The translations under genes and the position numbers were made by a program. Shown one piece after another: positions 39,851-48,620 of a stretch of DNA of 64,000 nt (position 1 is the first letter of the stretch; each line of letters starts with the position of its first letter). Origin of the DNA: Paraburkholderia mimosarum LMG 23256 = NBRC 106338 (GTDB lineage: Bacteria > Pseudomonadota > Gammaproteobacteria > Burkholderiales > Burkholderiaceae); the NCBI RefSeq assembly GCF_000739815.1, contig NZ_BBJJ01000012.1, forward strand, positions 1 to 64,000, given 5' to 3'. Below the pieces are notes generated by a model, which worked only from the letters and a program-made list of their open reading frames with translations, searched no databases and was not told the origin of the DNA.

Positions 39851-39861
39851 CTCTCTTCTTC

Positions 39862-39938
39862 AGGCTCGTAGCTCAGCTGGTTAGAGCACCACCTTGACAT
39901 GGTGGGGGTCGTTGGTTCGAGTCCAATCGAGCCTACCA
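39862..39938 (+). tRNA. tRNA-Val, anticodon GAC
   Basis: A 77-base cloverleaf. The acceptor AGGCTCG pairs with CGAGCCT, the D arm is GCTC...GAGC, and the anticodon stem CCACC/GGTGG holds loop TTGACAT with anticodon GAC. The T loop is TTCGAGT, and CCA is encoded at 39936-39938. It reads GUC and GUU codons. Confidence 0.97.
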
Positions 39939-39950
39939 ACGAAATCGAGC

Positions 39951-40110
39951 TTCTGGTTTTGCCAGGGGCTCAACCGCAGTAAGCGCTGCACCTTTAAAGG
40001 AAGCGCCATAAGGCGAATACGGTTATGACACCGCGAACGTTCACCGAAACTACTTCGGAGCGACGCTAGTCGAGGACCTCTTTCGCCTGTGCAGTCTGGT
40101 TTGAAAAGTG
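39951..40110 (+). ncRNA. Candidate structured RNA between tRNA-Val and thrS
   Basis: This segment lies between the tRNA and a strong terminator and has no plausible coding frame. By eye I find a hairpin CTGG/CCAG (39953-39965) and a hairpin GCGCT...AGCGC with an inner CCT/AGG (39983-40006). A 7-bp closing stem AGGCGAA/TTCGCCT (40011-40017 with 40082-40088) then encloses three further hairpins: CGGT/ACCG, CCGAA/TTCGG and CGAC/GTCG. The closed part is 78 bases with a cloverleaf-like layout, though without a proper T loop. It could be a small RNA processed from the tRNA transcript, or a thrS leader. No family was recognised. Confidence 0.35.
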
Positions 40111-40146
40111 AATGCGGCCCCTCGAAAGCGGGGCCGCATTTTTTTT
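40111..40146 (+). terminator. Strong intrinsic terminator upstream of thrS
   Basis: An 11-bp perfect stem (40111-40121 with 40130-40140), an 8-base loop and a run of eight T. It ends the tRNA-Val transcript and separates it from thrS, whose ATG is 71 bases further on. Confidence 0.93.
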
Positions 40147-40217
40147 GTCGCGAAGTTTTCCGCGCTGCGTTCCCACGAACAACACGATGTGCCTTCGCGG
40201 CACTTCTGGAGAAAAAC

Positions 40218-42125
40218 ATGGTTGCGATACGTCTGCCCGACGGTTCGGTTCGACAGTACGATCATCCCGTCACGGTCGCCGAAGTGGCGGCTTCGATTGG
40301 CCCCGGTCTCGCCAAGGCGGCGCTCGGCGGCAAGCTCGACGGTGAGCTGGTCGATACGTCGACGCTGATCGATCGCGACGCATCGCTCGCCATCGTCACG
40401 GACAAGGATGCCGACGGCCTCGACATCATCCGTCACTCCACGGCGCACTTGCTCGCGTACGCAGTGAAGGAGCTGTACCCGGAGGCCCAGGTCACGATCG
40501 GACCGGTCATCGACAACGGCTTCTACTACGACTTCGCCTACAGCCGCCCCTTCACGCCCGAAGATCTCGAAAAGATCGAAAAGCGCATGCAGGAACTCGC
40601 GAAGAAGGATGAGCCGGTGTCACGCCGCGTCGTCACGCGTGGCGAGGCCGTGGACTACTTCAAGAGCATCGGCGAGAAGTACAAGGCCGAGATCATCGAG
40701 TCGATCCCGGGCGCCGAGCAAATCAAGCTGTACTCGCACGGCGGCTTCACGGACCTCTGCCGCGGCCCGCACGTGCCGTCCACGGGCAAGCTGAAAGTCT
40801 TCAAGCTCATGAAGGTCGCGGGCGCCTACTGGCGCGGCGACTCGAAGAACGAGCAGCTGCAGCGCATCTACGGCACGGCCTGGACGAAGAAGGAAGACCA
40901 GGACCAGTACCTCCACATGCTCGAGGAGGCCGAAAAGCGCGACCACCGCAAGCTCGGCAAGCAGCTCGACTTGTTCCACATGCAGGACGAGTCGCCGGGC
41001 ATGGTGTTCTGGCACCCCAAGGGCTGGACGCTTTGGCAGCAGGTCGAGCAGTACATGCGCGGCCGCCTGCGTGTCGCGGGGTACGACGAAATCAAGACGC
41101 CGATGATCATGGACCGCTCGCTCTGGGAGGCGTCGGGTCACTGGCAGAACTATCGTGAAAACATGTTCACGACGGAGTCGGAAAAGCGCGACTACGCGAT
41201 CAAGCCGATGAACTGCCCGGGCCACGTCCAGGTGTTCAACCACGGCCTGCGTTCGTACCGCGATCTGCCCCTGCGCTACGCGGAGTTCGGCTCGTGCCAC
41301 CGCAACGAGGCGTCGGGCGCGCTGCACGGCCTGATGCGCGTGCGCGGCTTCGTCCAGGACGACGCGCACATCTTCTGTACGGAAGACCAGATCATCAGCG
41401 AGTCGATCGCCTTCAACACGCTGGCGATGAGCATCTACAAGGATTTCGGCTTCGATCATATCGACATCAAGCTCTCGCTGCGCCCGGATTCGCGCGCGGG
41501 GACGGATGAGACGTGGGATCGCGCCGAGCAGGGCCTGCGCGAGGCGCTGACGGCCTGCGGCCTGCAGTGGGAAGAGTTGCCGGGCGAGGGCGCGTTCTAC
41601 GGTCCGAAGGTCGAGTACCACATCAAGGACGCCCTTGGCCGCTCGTGGCAATGCGGCACGCTGCAGCTCGACATGGTCCTGCCGGAGCGCCTCGGCGCCG
41701 AATATGTGGCCGAGGACAACGGCCGCCGCCGGCCGATCATGCTGCACCGCGCCATCCTCGGTTCGATGGAGCGTTTCCTCGGCATTCTGATCGAGCACCA
41801 TGCCGGCGCGATGCCGCCGTGGCTCGCTCCGGTGCAGGCCGTTGTGATGAATATCGCGGAAAGTCAGGCCGAATATGCCGCGAATCTGGTTCAATCGTTG
41901 CAAAAACAAGGGCTTAGAGTGGTGGCCGATTTGCGCAACGAGAAAATTAGCTATAAAATACGCGAGCACACGCTTGAGAAGGTCCCGTATCTGCTCGTAG
42001 TCGGCGACAAGGAGCGTGAAGCACAAACGGTAGCCGTGCGTGCCCGTGGCGGCGTCGATCTGGGTGTCATGCCGGTCGATGCCTTTACAGCGCGTCTTGC
42101 GGAAGACGTCAAGACGTTCAGGTAA
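40218..42125 (+). CDS. thrS: Threonyl-tRNA synthetase
   Basis: ThrRS charges tRNA-Thr and edits mischarged serine. The 635-residue class II enzyme begins with a TGS domain (residues 1-60). The editing domain with HxxxH ([10 protein letters not shown]) follows, then the catalytic core ([10 protein letters not shown], the motif 2 region [10 protein letters not shown] and motif 3 [16 protein letters not shown]), and the anticodon-binding domain is C-terminal. TGGAG lies before ATG 40218. The 71-base stretch from the terminator to the ATG has two mutually exclusive pairings: CGCGAAG/CTTCGCG (40149-40155, 40193-40199) and GTGCC/GGCAC (40189-40203), the latter next to the ribosome-binding site. ThrRS represses its own mRNA in E. 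coli, so a translational operator is plausible. Confidence 0.96.
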   Translation: MVAIRLPDGSVRQYDHPVTVAEVAASIGPGLAKAALGGKLDGELVDTSTLIDRDASLAIVTDKDADGLDIIRHSTAHLLAYAVKELYPEAQVTIGPVIDNGFYYDFAYSRPFTPEDLEKIEKRMQELAKKDEPVSRRVVTRGEAVDYFKSIGEKYKAEIIESIPGAEQIKLYSHGGFTDLCRGPHVPSTGKLKVFKLMKVAGAYWRGDSKNEQLQRIYGTAWTKKEDQDQYLHMLEEAEKRDHRKLGKQLDLFHMQDESPGMVFWHPKGWTLWQQVEQYMRGRLRVAGYDEIKTPMIMDRSLWEASGHWQNYRENMFTTESEKRDYAIKPMNCPGHVQVFNHGLRSYRDLPLRYAEFGSCHRNEASGALHGLMRVRGFVQDDAHIFCTEDQIISESIAFNTLAMSIYKDFGFDHIDIKLSLRPDSRAGTDETWDRAEQGLREALTACGLQWEELPGEGAFYGPKVEYHIKDALGRSWQCGTLQLDMVLPERLGAEYVAEDNGRRRPIMLHRAILGSMERFLGILIEHHAGAMPPWLAPVQAVVMNIAESQAEYAANLVQSLQKQGLRVVADLRNEKISYKIREHTLEKVPYLLVVGDKEREAQTVAVRARGGVDLGVMPVDAFTARLAEDVKTFR

Positions 42126-42175
42126 GCCACTGCGGCAGCGCGGCTCGTTTTTTTAATCTTTAGAGGAAACGTAAC

Positions 42176-42697
42176 ATCGCTACGGATAAGTCGCATCGCA
42201 TCAACGGTGAAATCACTGCACCCGAGGTGCGTCTCGTCGGAATCGAGAACGAGCCGCTCGGCATCGTAAAGCTGGCAGATGCGTTCCGCATGTCGGAACA
42301 GCAGGACGTCGATCTGGTTGAAATTGCCCCGCAGGCGGTGCCTCCCGTGTGCCGCCTGATGGACTACGGCAAGTTCAAGTACCAGGAATCGAAGAAGCAG
42401 CACGAGGCCAAGCTCAAGCAGAAGGTCATCCAGGTCAAGGAAGTCAAATTCCGCCCGGGTACCGACGATGGCGATTACAACGTCAAGCTGCGTAATCTCA
42501 TCCGCTTCCTTGACGATGGCGACAAGACGAAGATCACGTTGCGTTTCCGCGGCCGCGAAATGGCCCACCAGGAAATCGGCATGCGCATGCTCGAACGCCT
42601 GCGCACCGACCTCGAAGAAGTCGGTCAGGTCGAGCAGATGCCGAAGATGGAAGGGCGCCAGATGATCATGGTGCTCGCTCCGAAGAAGAAGAAGTAA
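42176..42697 (+). CDS. infC: Translation initiation factor IF-3, AUC start
   Basis: IF-3 (173 residues) binds the 30S subunit, prevents premature 50S joining and rejects non-canonical start codons. The N-terminal domain begins [20 protein letters not shown]; the C-terminal domain is typical ([21 protein letters not shown], ending APKKKK). No ATG, GTG or TTG gives a full N-terminus: the first GTG (42227) would remove 17 conserved residues. The codon ATC at 42176 lies 8 bases after GAGGA (42163-42167) and restores the family start. E. coli infC uses AUU, which lets IF-3 repress its own translation; AUC should do the same. It lies 50 bp after thrS. Confidence 0.92.
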   Translation: MATDKSHRINGEITAPEVRLVGIENEPLGIVKLADAFRMSEQQDVDLVEIAPQAVPPVCRLMDYGKFKYQESKKQHEAKLKQKVIQVKEVKFRPGTDDGDYNVKLRNLIRFLDDGDKTKITLRFRGREMAHQEIGMRMLERLRTDLEEVGQVEQMPKMEGRQMIMVLAPKKKK

Positions 42698-42740
42698 TCC
42701 GGCGCGTCGCGCGGTTCGCGCGATGCCCGAAAAATTTCGA

Positions 42741-42836
42741 TTGACGTCTTCGGCGCCATGGCGCGCAGAAGGCGGGAAGCAGGTTCCGGAACGGCGCCCG
42801 CGCGCCGCACGTCAAGTGCGGCAAACGGGCGTTTTT
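42741..42836 (+). promoter_or_regulatory. Candidate transcription attenuator between infC and rpmI
   Basis: A terminator can form from GCGCCCG/CGGGCGT (42794-42800 with 42826-42832) enclosing GCCGCAC/GTGCGGC (42804-42810 with 42816-42822, loop GTCAA), followed by TTTTT ending at 42836. A competing fold pairs GGCGCGC (42760-42766) with GCGCGCC (42800-42806) and TTGACGT (42741-42747) with ACGTCAA (42809-42815), consuming the terminator's 5' arm and loop. This is the layout of an antiterminator/terminator switch. It would control rpmI-rplT independently of infC. The 275-bp gap holds no gene. Confidence 0.45.
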
Positions 42837-42973
42837 CCTGAAAGCGGCGGTTAGCACTATCAGCCAGTCGCCAAAACAAGTGGAGTGGGTTTCGAAGGGC
42901 GGTCAGAGGGCAAGGTGTTCCGACACTGAGCCAGCCGCACACCCATGTCCATCAAATAATGGAGTTGTCTGTC

Positions 42974-43171
42974 ATGCCGAAGATGAAGACCAAGAAGAGC
43001 GCTGCAAAGCGCTTCGTGGTTCGTCCGGGCGGTACCGTCAAGCGCGGTCAAGCCTTCAAGCGTCACATCCTGACGAAGAAGACCACCAAGAACAAGCGCC
43101 ATCTGCGCGGTGCAACGGCAGTTCATGATTCCGATCTGAACTCCGTGCGCGCAATGCTGCCGTTCGCGTAA
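42974..43171 (+). CDS. rpmI: Ribosomal protein bL35
   Basis: A 65-residue, highly basic 50S subunit protein. The sequence [25 protein letters not shown] is typical of L35 and the length is exactly as expected. GGAG lies 9 bases before ATG 42974; five extra upstream codons in the frame were rejected. rplT follows after 30 bp. The upstream region carries the candidate attenuator. Confidence 0.97.
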
Positions 43172-43201
43172 TCCCTCAACCGATACTCACAGGAGCGAAA
43201 C

Positions 43202-43561
43202 ATGCCTCGAGTCAAACGTGGGGTTACCGCACGGGCCCGCCACAAGAAAATCATCAACCTGGCCAAGGGTTACCGCGGCCGTCGCAATAACGTCTATCGC
43301 ATCGCCAAGCAGGCGGTCATGCGCGCGGGCCAGTACGCCTACCGCGATCGCCGCAACAAGAAGCGTGTGTTCCGCGCACTGTGGATCACGCGTATCAACG
43401 CGGCGGTGCGTCAGCACGACATGACCTACAGCGTGTTCATCAACGGCCTGAAGAAGGCTTCGATCGAACTCGACCGCAAGGTTCTGGCTGACATGGCTGT
43501 GTTCGACAAGGCTGCATTTGCTGCGATCGTCAAGCAGGTGAAGGCCGCCGTCGCTGCCTGA
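43202..43561 (+). CDS. rplT: Ribosomal protein bL20
   Basis: A 119-residue 50S assembly protein starting [28 protein letters not shown], with the basic N-terminal tail and the globular C-terminal domain that in E. coli binds mRNA to repress rpmI-rplT. AGGAG precedes the ATG. It ends 59 bp before a long terminator stem that separates it from pheS. In E. coli L20 is the autogenous repressor of rpmI-rplT, so it is the first candidate to act on the infC-rpmI leader. Confidence 0.97.
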
Positions 43562-43619
43562 TAGCAGGTATTGCGCAGGTTCGTTGCAGCAGACATTCCG
43601 GTAGTCGCGGTGATGCTGC

Positions 43620-43657
43620 AACAAAAACGGGGCTCCTCACCGAGCCCCGTTTTTGTT
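43620..43657 (+). terminator. Terminator/attenuator between rplT and pheS
   Basis: A 16-bp perfect stem (43620-43635 with 43642-43657) with a 6-base loop; the T run is within the stem, so it works in both directions. A separate 9-bp inverted repeat GTTGCAGCA/TGCTGCAAC (43583-43591, 43614-43622) overlaps its left arm by three bases. No phenylalanine-rich leader peptide is visible before it. Confidence 0.85.
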
Positions 43658-43784
43658 GGTAATTACGCTTCTTGCGCCGCTTCATGCAGTGTCTTCGCGC
43701 CGCCGTCGCCAGGTTTCATCATGGTGTGCCGCGGGCGCGCAGACGCTCCAAGTCTCAAACTCTGACGCTGAAAAGATGGGATCA

Positions 43785-44798
43785 ATGGATCTGGACCAGA
43801 TTGTCGACGACGCGCAACGCGCTTTCGCTGCCGCCCCGGACGTCAACACGCTCGAAAACGAAAAGGCCCGCTTTCTCGGCAAATCCGGCGCGCTGACCGA
43901 ACTGCTCAAGGGCCTCGGCAAGCTCGACCCGGAAACGCGCAAGACCGAGGGCGCGCGCATCAACGCCGTCAAGCAGCAGGTGGAAGCCGCGCTCAACGCG
44001 CGCCGCCAGGCGCTCGCCGACGCACTGCTGAACCAGCGCCTCGCCTCCGAGGCGATCGACGTCACGCTGCCGGGCCGCGGCACCGGCACCGGTAGCCTGC
44101 ACCCCGTGATGCAAACGTGGGAGCGCGTCGAGCGCATCTTCGGCTCGATTGGTTTCGACGTGGCCGACGGTCCCGAGATCGAAACCGACTGGTACAACTT
44201 CACCTCGCTCAACAGCCCGGAAAACCATCCGGCGCGCTCGATGCAGGACACGTTCTACGTGGACGGCAAGGACGCCGATGGCCGTCAGCTTTTGTTGCGC
44301 ACGCACACGAGCCCGATGCAGGTGCGCTACGCGCGCACGCACACGCCGCCCATCAAGGTGATCGTGCCGGGCCGCACGTATCGGGTGGACAGCGACGCCA
44401 CGCACTCGCCGATGTTCAACCAGGTCGAAGGCCTGTGGATCGAAGAGAACATCAGCTTCGCAGACCTCAAGGGTGTCTACACCGACTTCCTCAAGAAGTT
44501 CTTCGAGCGTGACGACATCCAGGTGCGCTTTCGTCCGTCGTACTTCCCGTTCACGGAGCCTTCGGCCGAAATCGACATGATGTTCGAGCAGGGCAAGAAT
44601 GCCGGCAAGTGGCTCGAGATCTCGGGCTCGGGCCAGGTGCATCCGACCGTGATCCGCAACATGGGCCTCGACCCGGAGCGCTACATCGGCTTTGCGTTCG
44701 GCAGCGGCCTCGAACGCCTGACGATGCTGCGTTACGGTGTGCAGGACCTGCGCCTGTTCTTCGAAGGCGATCTGCGCTTCCTGCGCCAGTTCGCCTGA
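43785..44798 (+). CDS. pheS: Phenylalanyl-tRNA synthetase alpha subunit
   Basis: The catalytic alpha subunit of heterotetrameric PheRS, 337 residues. An N-terminal coiled coil (residues 1-90) precedes the class II core: motif 1 [19 protein letters not shown], motif 2 [20 protein letters not shown] and motif 3 [19 protein letters not shown] chose ATG 43785, which gives the usual MDLDQIV start; ATG 43776 would add three residues and cannot be excluded. pheT follows after 109 bp. Transcription must either read through the 16-bp terminator stem or start downstream of it. Confidence 0.96.
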   Translation: MDLDQIVDDAQRAFAAAPDVNTLENEKARFLGKSGALTELLKGLGKLDPETRKTEGARINAVKQQVEAALNARRQALADALLNQRLASEAIDVTLPGRGTGTGSLHPVMQTWERVERIFGSIGFDVADGPEIETDWYNFTSLNSPENHPARSMQDTFYVDGKDADGRQLLLRTHTSPMQVRYARTHTPPIKVIVPGRTYRVDSDATHSPMFNQVEGLWIEENISFADLKGVYTDFLKKFFERDDIQVRFRPSYFPFTEPSAEIDMMFEQGKNAGKWLEISGSGQVHPTVIRNMGLDPERYIGFAFGSGLERLTMLRYGVQDLRLFFEGDLRFLRQFA

Positions 44799-44907
44799 TC
44801 GAAGCGACGCATTCGCTTGCAGAGCGCGAGGCGGACGCAGCATCTGAAGAAGGTGCGCGGGAACCCGCCCTCGCGACGGTCACAATCTGTCTGGAACGTA
44901 AAACCAA

Positions 44908-47352
44908 ATGCTATTCCCCGAATCCTGGCTGAGAAGCTTTGTCGATCCGAAGCTCACGACCGATGAACTGGCCCATGCGCTCACCATGGCCGGCCTCGAA
45001 GTCGAAGGCCTGAGCCCGGCCGCGCCGCCCACCACGAAGATCGTCGTGGGCCGCGTGCTCGAAGTCGTGAAGCATCCCGATGCCGACAAGCTCAACGTCA
45101 CGCAGGTCGACGCCGGCACCGGCGCCACGCTGCAGATCGTGTGCGGCGCGCCCAACGTCGCGCCCGGCATCAAGGTGCCCGTGGCGCTCGTGGGCGCCGA
45201 ACTGCCGCCCGCCGAAGAAGGCGGCAAGCCTTTTGCGATCAAGCTCTCGAAGCTGCGCGGCGTGGAAAGCCAGGGCATGCTGTGCTCGGCGCGCGAGCTC
45301 AAGCTCTCGGAAGACCACAGCGGCCTGATGATCCTGCCCGAAGACACGCCCATCGGTCAGGATATCCGCGAAGCGCTCAATCTCGACGACACCATCTTCG
45401 AAATCAAGCTCACGCCGAACAAGGCCGATTGCCTTTCGGTGTACGGCGTCGCGCGCGAAACGGCGGCGATCACCGGCGCGCCGCTTGCGGCGCCCGTGTA
45501 TCCGAAAGTCGAGGTGAAGCTCGACGAAAAGCTGCCCGTGAAGATTTCGGCGCCGGACCTGTGCGGCCGTTTCTCGGGCCGCGTGATCCGTGGCGTGAAT
45601 GCGCGCGCGAAGACGCCTGCGTGGATGGTCGAGCGTCTCGAGCGCTCGGGCCAGCGCAGCATCTCGGCGCTCGTCGACATCTCGAACTACGTGATGCTCG
45701 AACTAGGCCGCCCGTCGCACGTGTTCGATCTCGACAAGATCCATGGCTCGATGGACGTGCGCTGGGGCCGCAAAGGCGAGACGCTCAAGCTGCTCAACGG
45801 CAACACCGTCGAAGTCGATGAGACCGTGGGCGTGATCGCCGACGACCGCGAGATCGAAAGCCTTGCGGGCATCATGGGCGGCGACAGCACGGCGGTCACC
45901 CTCGACACCACGAACATCTATCTCGAAGCCGCGTTCTGGTGGCCGGACAGCATTCGTGGCCGCTCGCGCCGCTACAACTTCTCGACCGATGCCGGCCATC
46001 GCTTCGAGCGCGGCGTGGACTGGTCGACGACCGTGGAGCACATCGAGCGCATCACGCAGCTGATCCTCGATATCTGCGGCGGCGCTGCCGGCCCGGTCGA
46101 CGGTCATACGGTCAACGTGCCAAAGCGCGAGCCGGTGAAGATGCGCGTGGCGCGCGCGAACCGCATCATCGGCGTGAAGATCGGCGCCGACGAGATCGCG
46201 GAGATCTTCACGCGCCTCGGTCTTTCGTTCGAACGCGATGGCGATGAGTCGTTCAGCGTGACGCCGCCGCCGTATCGTTTCGACATCGAGATCGAGGAAG
46301 ACCTGATCGAAGAGGTCGCGCGCATCTATGGTGTCGAGAAGATTCCGGCGCTGCCGCCGGTGGCGCGCTGCGAAATGCGCGCGACCCACGAAACGCGCCG
46401 CTCGATCCACGCGATCCGTCACGCGCTCGCCGCGCGCGACTACGCCGAGACGATCAACTTCAGCTTCGTCGATGCCGAGTGGGAGCAGGACTTCGCGGGC
46501 AATGCCAATCCCGTGAAGCTGCTGAACCCGATCGCGAGCCAGCTCTCGGTCATGCGCACGACGCTGTTCGGCAGCCTCGTCAACGTGCTGCGCCACAACC
46601 TCAATCGCCGCGCGGACCGCGTGCGCGTGTTCGAAGCAGGTCGCGTGTTCCTGCACGATCCGTCGATCAAGGCCGGTGAGATGACGGTCGAAGGTTTCGC
46701 ACAACCGCAGATGATCGGCGCGCTTGCCTACGGTCCCGCGCTCGAAGAGCAGTGGGGCGCGCAAACGCGCGGCGTGGACTTCTTCGACGTCAAGGGTGAC
46801 CTGGAAGCGCTGTTCGCACCGCTTGGCGCAGCCAAGGCGCCGCGTTTCGTGAAGGCCGAGCACCCTGCGCTGCACCCGGGACGTAGCGCGCGCATCGAAG
46901 TCGATGGCCGTGCCGTGGGCTGGATCGGCGAGCTGCATCCGCGCTGGATGCAGAAGTACGACCTGCCGCACGCGCCGATCCTCTTCGAAGTCGAGGCCGA
47001 GGCACTGATGGCGCGCGATCTGCCCACGCCTGGCGAAGTCTCGAAATTCCCGCCGGTCCGCCGTGACATCGCGCTTGTCGTCGATCAAAAGATCGAGGTG
47101 CAAGCGCTGCTCGACGAGTTCCAGAAGGGCATGCAAGACGAGCCTTGCCGGATTGTGCAGAGGGTTGCGCTCTTCGATGAATTTCGTGCAAAATCAAATA
47201 CTTCCGGACTTGGCGCGGACGAGAAAAGCCTTGCCTTCCGGGTGACCCTGCAAGATACTGGCGGAACCCTTCAGGACGAAACGGTCGATGCGGCCATCAA
47301 GTCCCTGGTGGATCGCCTGGCTCGAGTGTATGGCGCCCGGTTGCGCGGATAA
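44908..47352 (+). CDS. pheT: Phenylalanyl-tRNA synthetase beta subunit
   Basis: The beta subunit of PheRS, 814 residues, responsible for tRNA recognition and editing of tyrosine. An EMAP-type tRNA-binding domain (residues 40-150) comes first. It is followed by the B3/B4 editing domain (about 210-385), B5, the catalytic-like core and the C-terminal ferredoxin-fold anticodon-binding domain ([14 protein letters not shown] at about 712). The length is slightly above the E. coli 795. Only a weak GGAA precedes the ATG. ihfA follows after 90 bp. Confidence 0.96.
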   Translation: MLFPESWLRSFVDPKLTTDELAHALTMAGLEVEGLSPAAPPTTKIVVGRVLEVVKHPDADKLNVTQVDAGTGATLQIVCGAPNVAPGIKVPVALVGAELPPAEEGGKPFAIKLSKLRGVESQGMLCSARELKLSEDHSGLMILPEDTPIGQDIREALNLDDTIFEIKLTPNKADCLSVYGVARETAAITGAPLAAPVYPKVEVKLDEKLPVKISAPDLCGRFSGRVIRGVNARAKTPAWMVERLERSGQRSISALVDISNYVMLELGRPSHVFDLDKIHGSMDVRWGRKGETLKLLNGNTVEVDETVGVIADDREIESLAGIMGGDSTAVTLDTTNIYLEAAFWWPDSIRGRSRRYNFSTDAGHRFERGVDWSTTVEHIERITQLILDICGGAAGPVDGHTVNVPKREPVKMRVARANRIIGVKIGADEIAEIFTRLGLSFERDGDESFSVTPPPYRFDIEIEEDLIEEVARIYGVEKIPALPPVARCEMRATHETRRSIHAIRHALAARDYAETINFSFVDAEWEQDFAGNANPVKLLNPIASQLSVMRTTLFGSLVNVLRHNLNRRADRVRVFEAGRVFLHDPSIKAGEMTVEGFAQPQMIGALAYGPALEEQWGAQTRGVDFFDVKGDLEALFAPLGAAKAPRFVKAEHPALHPGRSARIEVDGRAVGWIGELHPRWMQKYDLPHAPILFEVEAEALMARDLPTPGEVSKFPPVRRDIALVVDQKIEVQALLDEFQKGMQDEPCRIVQRVALFDEFRAKSNTSGLGADEKSLAFRVTLQDTGGTLQDETVDAAIKSLVDRLARVYGARLRG

Positions 47353-47442
47353 GCTCCTCGGCTATCACGTACCGACATCGGCTTCCGGTTTGTGTGGTTG
47401 CAAGTCTTGCCAGCAACCGGAAGCGCGCCATTTCAAAGATAG

Positions 47443-47853
47443 ATGAACGAAATGAACTCGAGTGATTTCGAAGCCCTTCTTGCGGCACAGCGTAGCGCCA
47501 TGATTCGCGACATTCCTGCCTCGTCGGCAAGCGCCACGAACGACACGCCCACGCTGACGAAAGCCGAACTCGCTGAGCTGCTGTTCGACAACGTCGGTCT
47601 CAACAAGCGCGAGGCGAAGGACATGGTCGAAGCCTTCTTCGAGGTGATTCGCGACGCGCTGGAAAGCGGCGATAGCGTGAAGCTGTCGGGCTTCGGCAAC
47701 TTCCAGTTGCGCGACAAGCCGCAACGACCCGGCCGCAATCCGAAGACGGGCGAAGCGATTCCTATCGCGGCGCGCCGCGTCGTGACGTTCCATGCGAGCC
47801 AGAAGCTCAAGGCGCTCGTGGAGAGCGGCGCCGAAGCGAGTTTCCCGCGTTGA
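47443..47853 (+). CDS. ihfA: Integration host factor alpha subunit, extended N-terminus
   Basis: IHF alpha pairs with IHF beta to bend DNA sharply at specific sites. The core begins [30 protein letters not shown] and includes the DNA-contacting arm [20 protein letters not shown]. The protein is 136 residues, about 37 more than E. coli IHF alpha; the excess is an N-terminal, Ser/Ala-rich, probably flexible extension. I remember similar extensions in other Burkholderia. No clear ribosome-binding site precedes either ATG 47443 or 47452, so the exact start is uncertain by three residues. A MerR gene follows. Confidence 0.92.
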   Translation: MNEMNSSDFEALLAAQRSAMIRDIPASSASATNDTPTLTKAELAELLFDNVGLNKREAKDMVEAFFEVIRDALESGDSVKLSGFGNFQLRDKPQRPGRNPKTGEAIPIAARRVVTFHASQKLKALVESGAEASFPR

Positions 47854-47978
47854 TGCGCTGAGTTGGCAGCCTCGCGGCGGTGGCAACATGGCGGGCGAGA
47901 ACCAGGCGGAAAGTAGCGGACTTCAAGGACCCAGGCGGCGACGCCTCATTGCGCAACCACCACGACGGCAATCCGGCG

Positions 47979-48377
47979 ATGACATCGACAAGCGAAAAGG
48001 TCGTCTTGCCTCCCATCCCCGCCAAGCGCTACTTCACCATTGGCGAGGTGAGCGAACTGTGCGGCGTGAAGCCGCATGTGCTGCGGTATTGGGAGCAGGA
48101 GTTCACGCAGTTGAAGCCGGTGAAGCGGCGCGGCAATCGTCGCTATTACCAGCATCACGAAGTGTTGTTGATCCGGCGGATTCGCGAACTGCTCTATGAG
48201 CAGGGGTTCACGATCAACGGCGCGCGCAATCGTCTGGATTCGCATGGGGCGATGGTCGGCGAATCGGCCCAGGCCGAAGCATCAGGCGAGCCCGCTACCA
48301 AAGGCACGATGGCGCTCGTGGACGTCGACCAGTTGCGCAAGGACTTGCTCCATGTGCTCGATTCACTGGGCCGCTGA
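47979..48377 (+). CDS. MerR-family transcriptional regulator
   Basis: A 132-residue MerR-type protein. The N-terminal winged helix covers residues 15-85 (YFTIGEVSELCGVKPHVLRYWEQEFTQLKPVKRRGNRRYY). A short C-terminal region with no cysteine cluster follows, so it is not a metal sensor of the MerR/CueR type. It always seems to follow ihfA in related genomes, as I recall. ATG 47979 was chosen since the 33 upstream codons lack similarity. It is the last gene before tRNA-Pro, with an 11-bp repeat array after its stop. Function unknown. Confidence 0.88.
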   Translation: MTSTSEKVVLPPIPAKRYFTIGEVSELCGVKPHVLRYWEQEFTQLKPVKRRGNRRYYQHHEVLLIRRIRELLYEQGFTINGARNRLDSHGAMVGESAQAEASGEPATKGTMALVDVDQLRKDLLHVLDSLGR

Positions 48378-48407
48378 AACCTTGTTCGAAACGCTTGTGG
48401 GTGTGCC

Positions 48408-48447
48408 GTTCACGCGCAGTTCACGTGCAGTTCACGCGCAGTTCACG
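48408..48447. repeat. 11-bp tandem repeat before tRNA-Pro
   Basis: GTTCACGCGCA, GTTCACGTGCA, GTTCACGCGCA and a partial GTTCACG follow one another at 48408, 48419, 48430 and 48441. The array lies between the MerR stop and the tRNA promoter. One copy differs by a single base. Confidence 0.85.
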
Positions 48448-48464
48448 AATTGCGCTTGAAGCGG

Positions 48465-48493
48465 TTCTAATTAGAGAAACTGTCTGTTATACT
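48465..48493 (+). promoter_or_regulatory. Promoter of tRNA-Pro
   Basis: TATACT (48488-48493) is a good -10 element, 10 bases before the tRNA. At 17 bases upstream lies the weak -35 TTCTAA (48465-48470), inside the palindrome TCTAATTAGA (48466-48475). Confidence 0.6.
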
Positions 48494-48503
48494 CTCTAGC
48501 TCT

Positions 48504-48580
<77 letters not shown>

Positions 48581-48588
48581 GGAAAATC

Positions 48589-48620
48589 AAGGACTTACGG
48601 TGAAAGCCGTAAGTCCTTTT
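48589..48620 (+). terminator. Terminator of tRNA-Pro
   Basis: A 12-bp perfect stem AAGGACTTACGG/CCGTAAGTCCTT (48589-48600 with 48607-48618), a 6-base loop and a T run. Confidence 0.93.

Noticed and set aside
40011..40088. A second tRNA gene after tRNA-Val
   Set aside because: The fold has a 7-bp stem and three hairpins, but the anticodon loop has 5 bases, the T loop consensus is missing and no CCA follows. Kept only as a structured RNA candidate.
42126..42175. Terminator between thrS and infC
   Set aside because: A T run is present, but the stem before it is short and imperfect; read-through into infC is expected.
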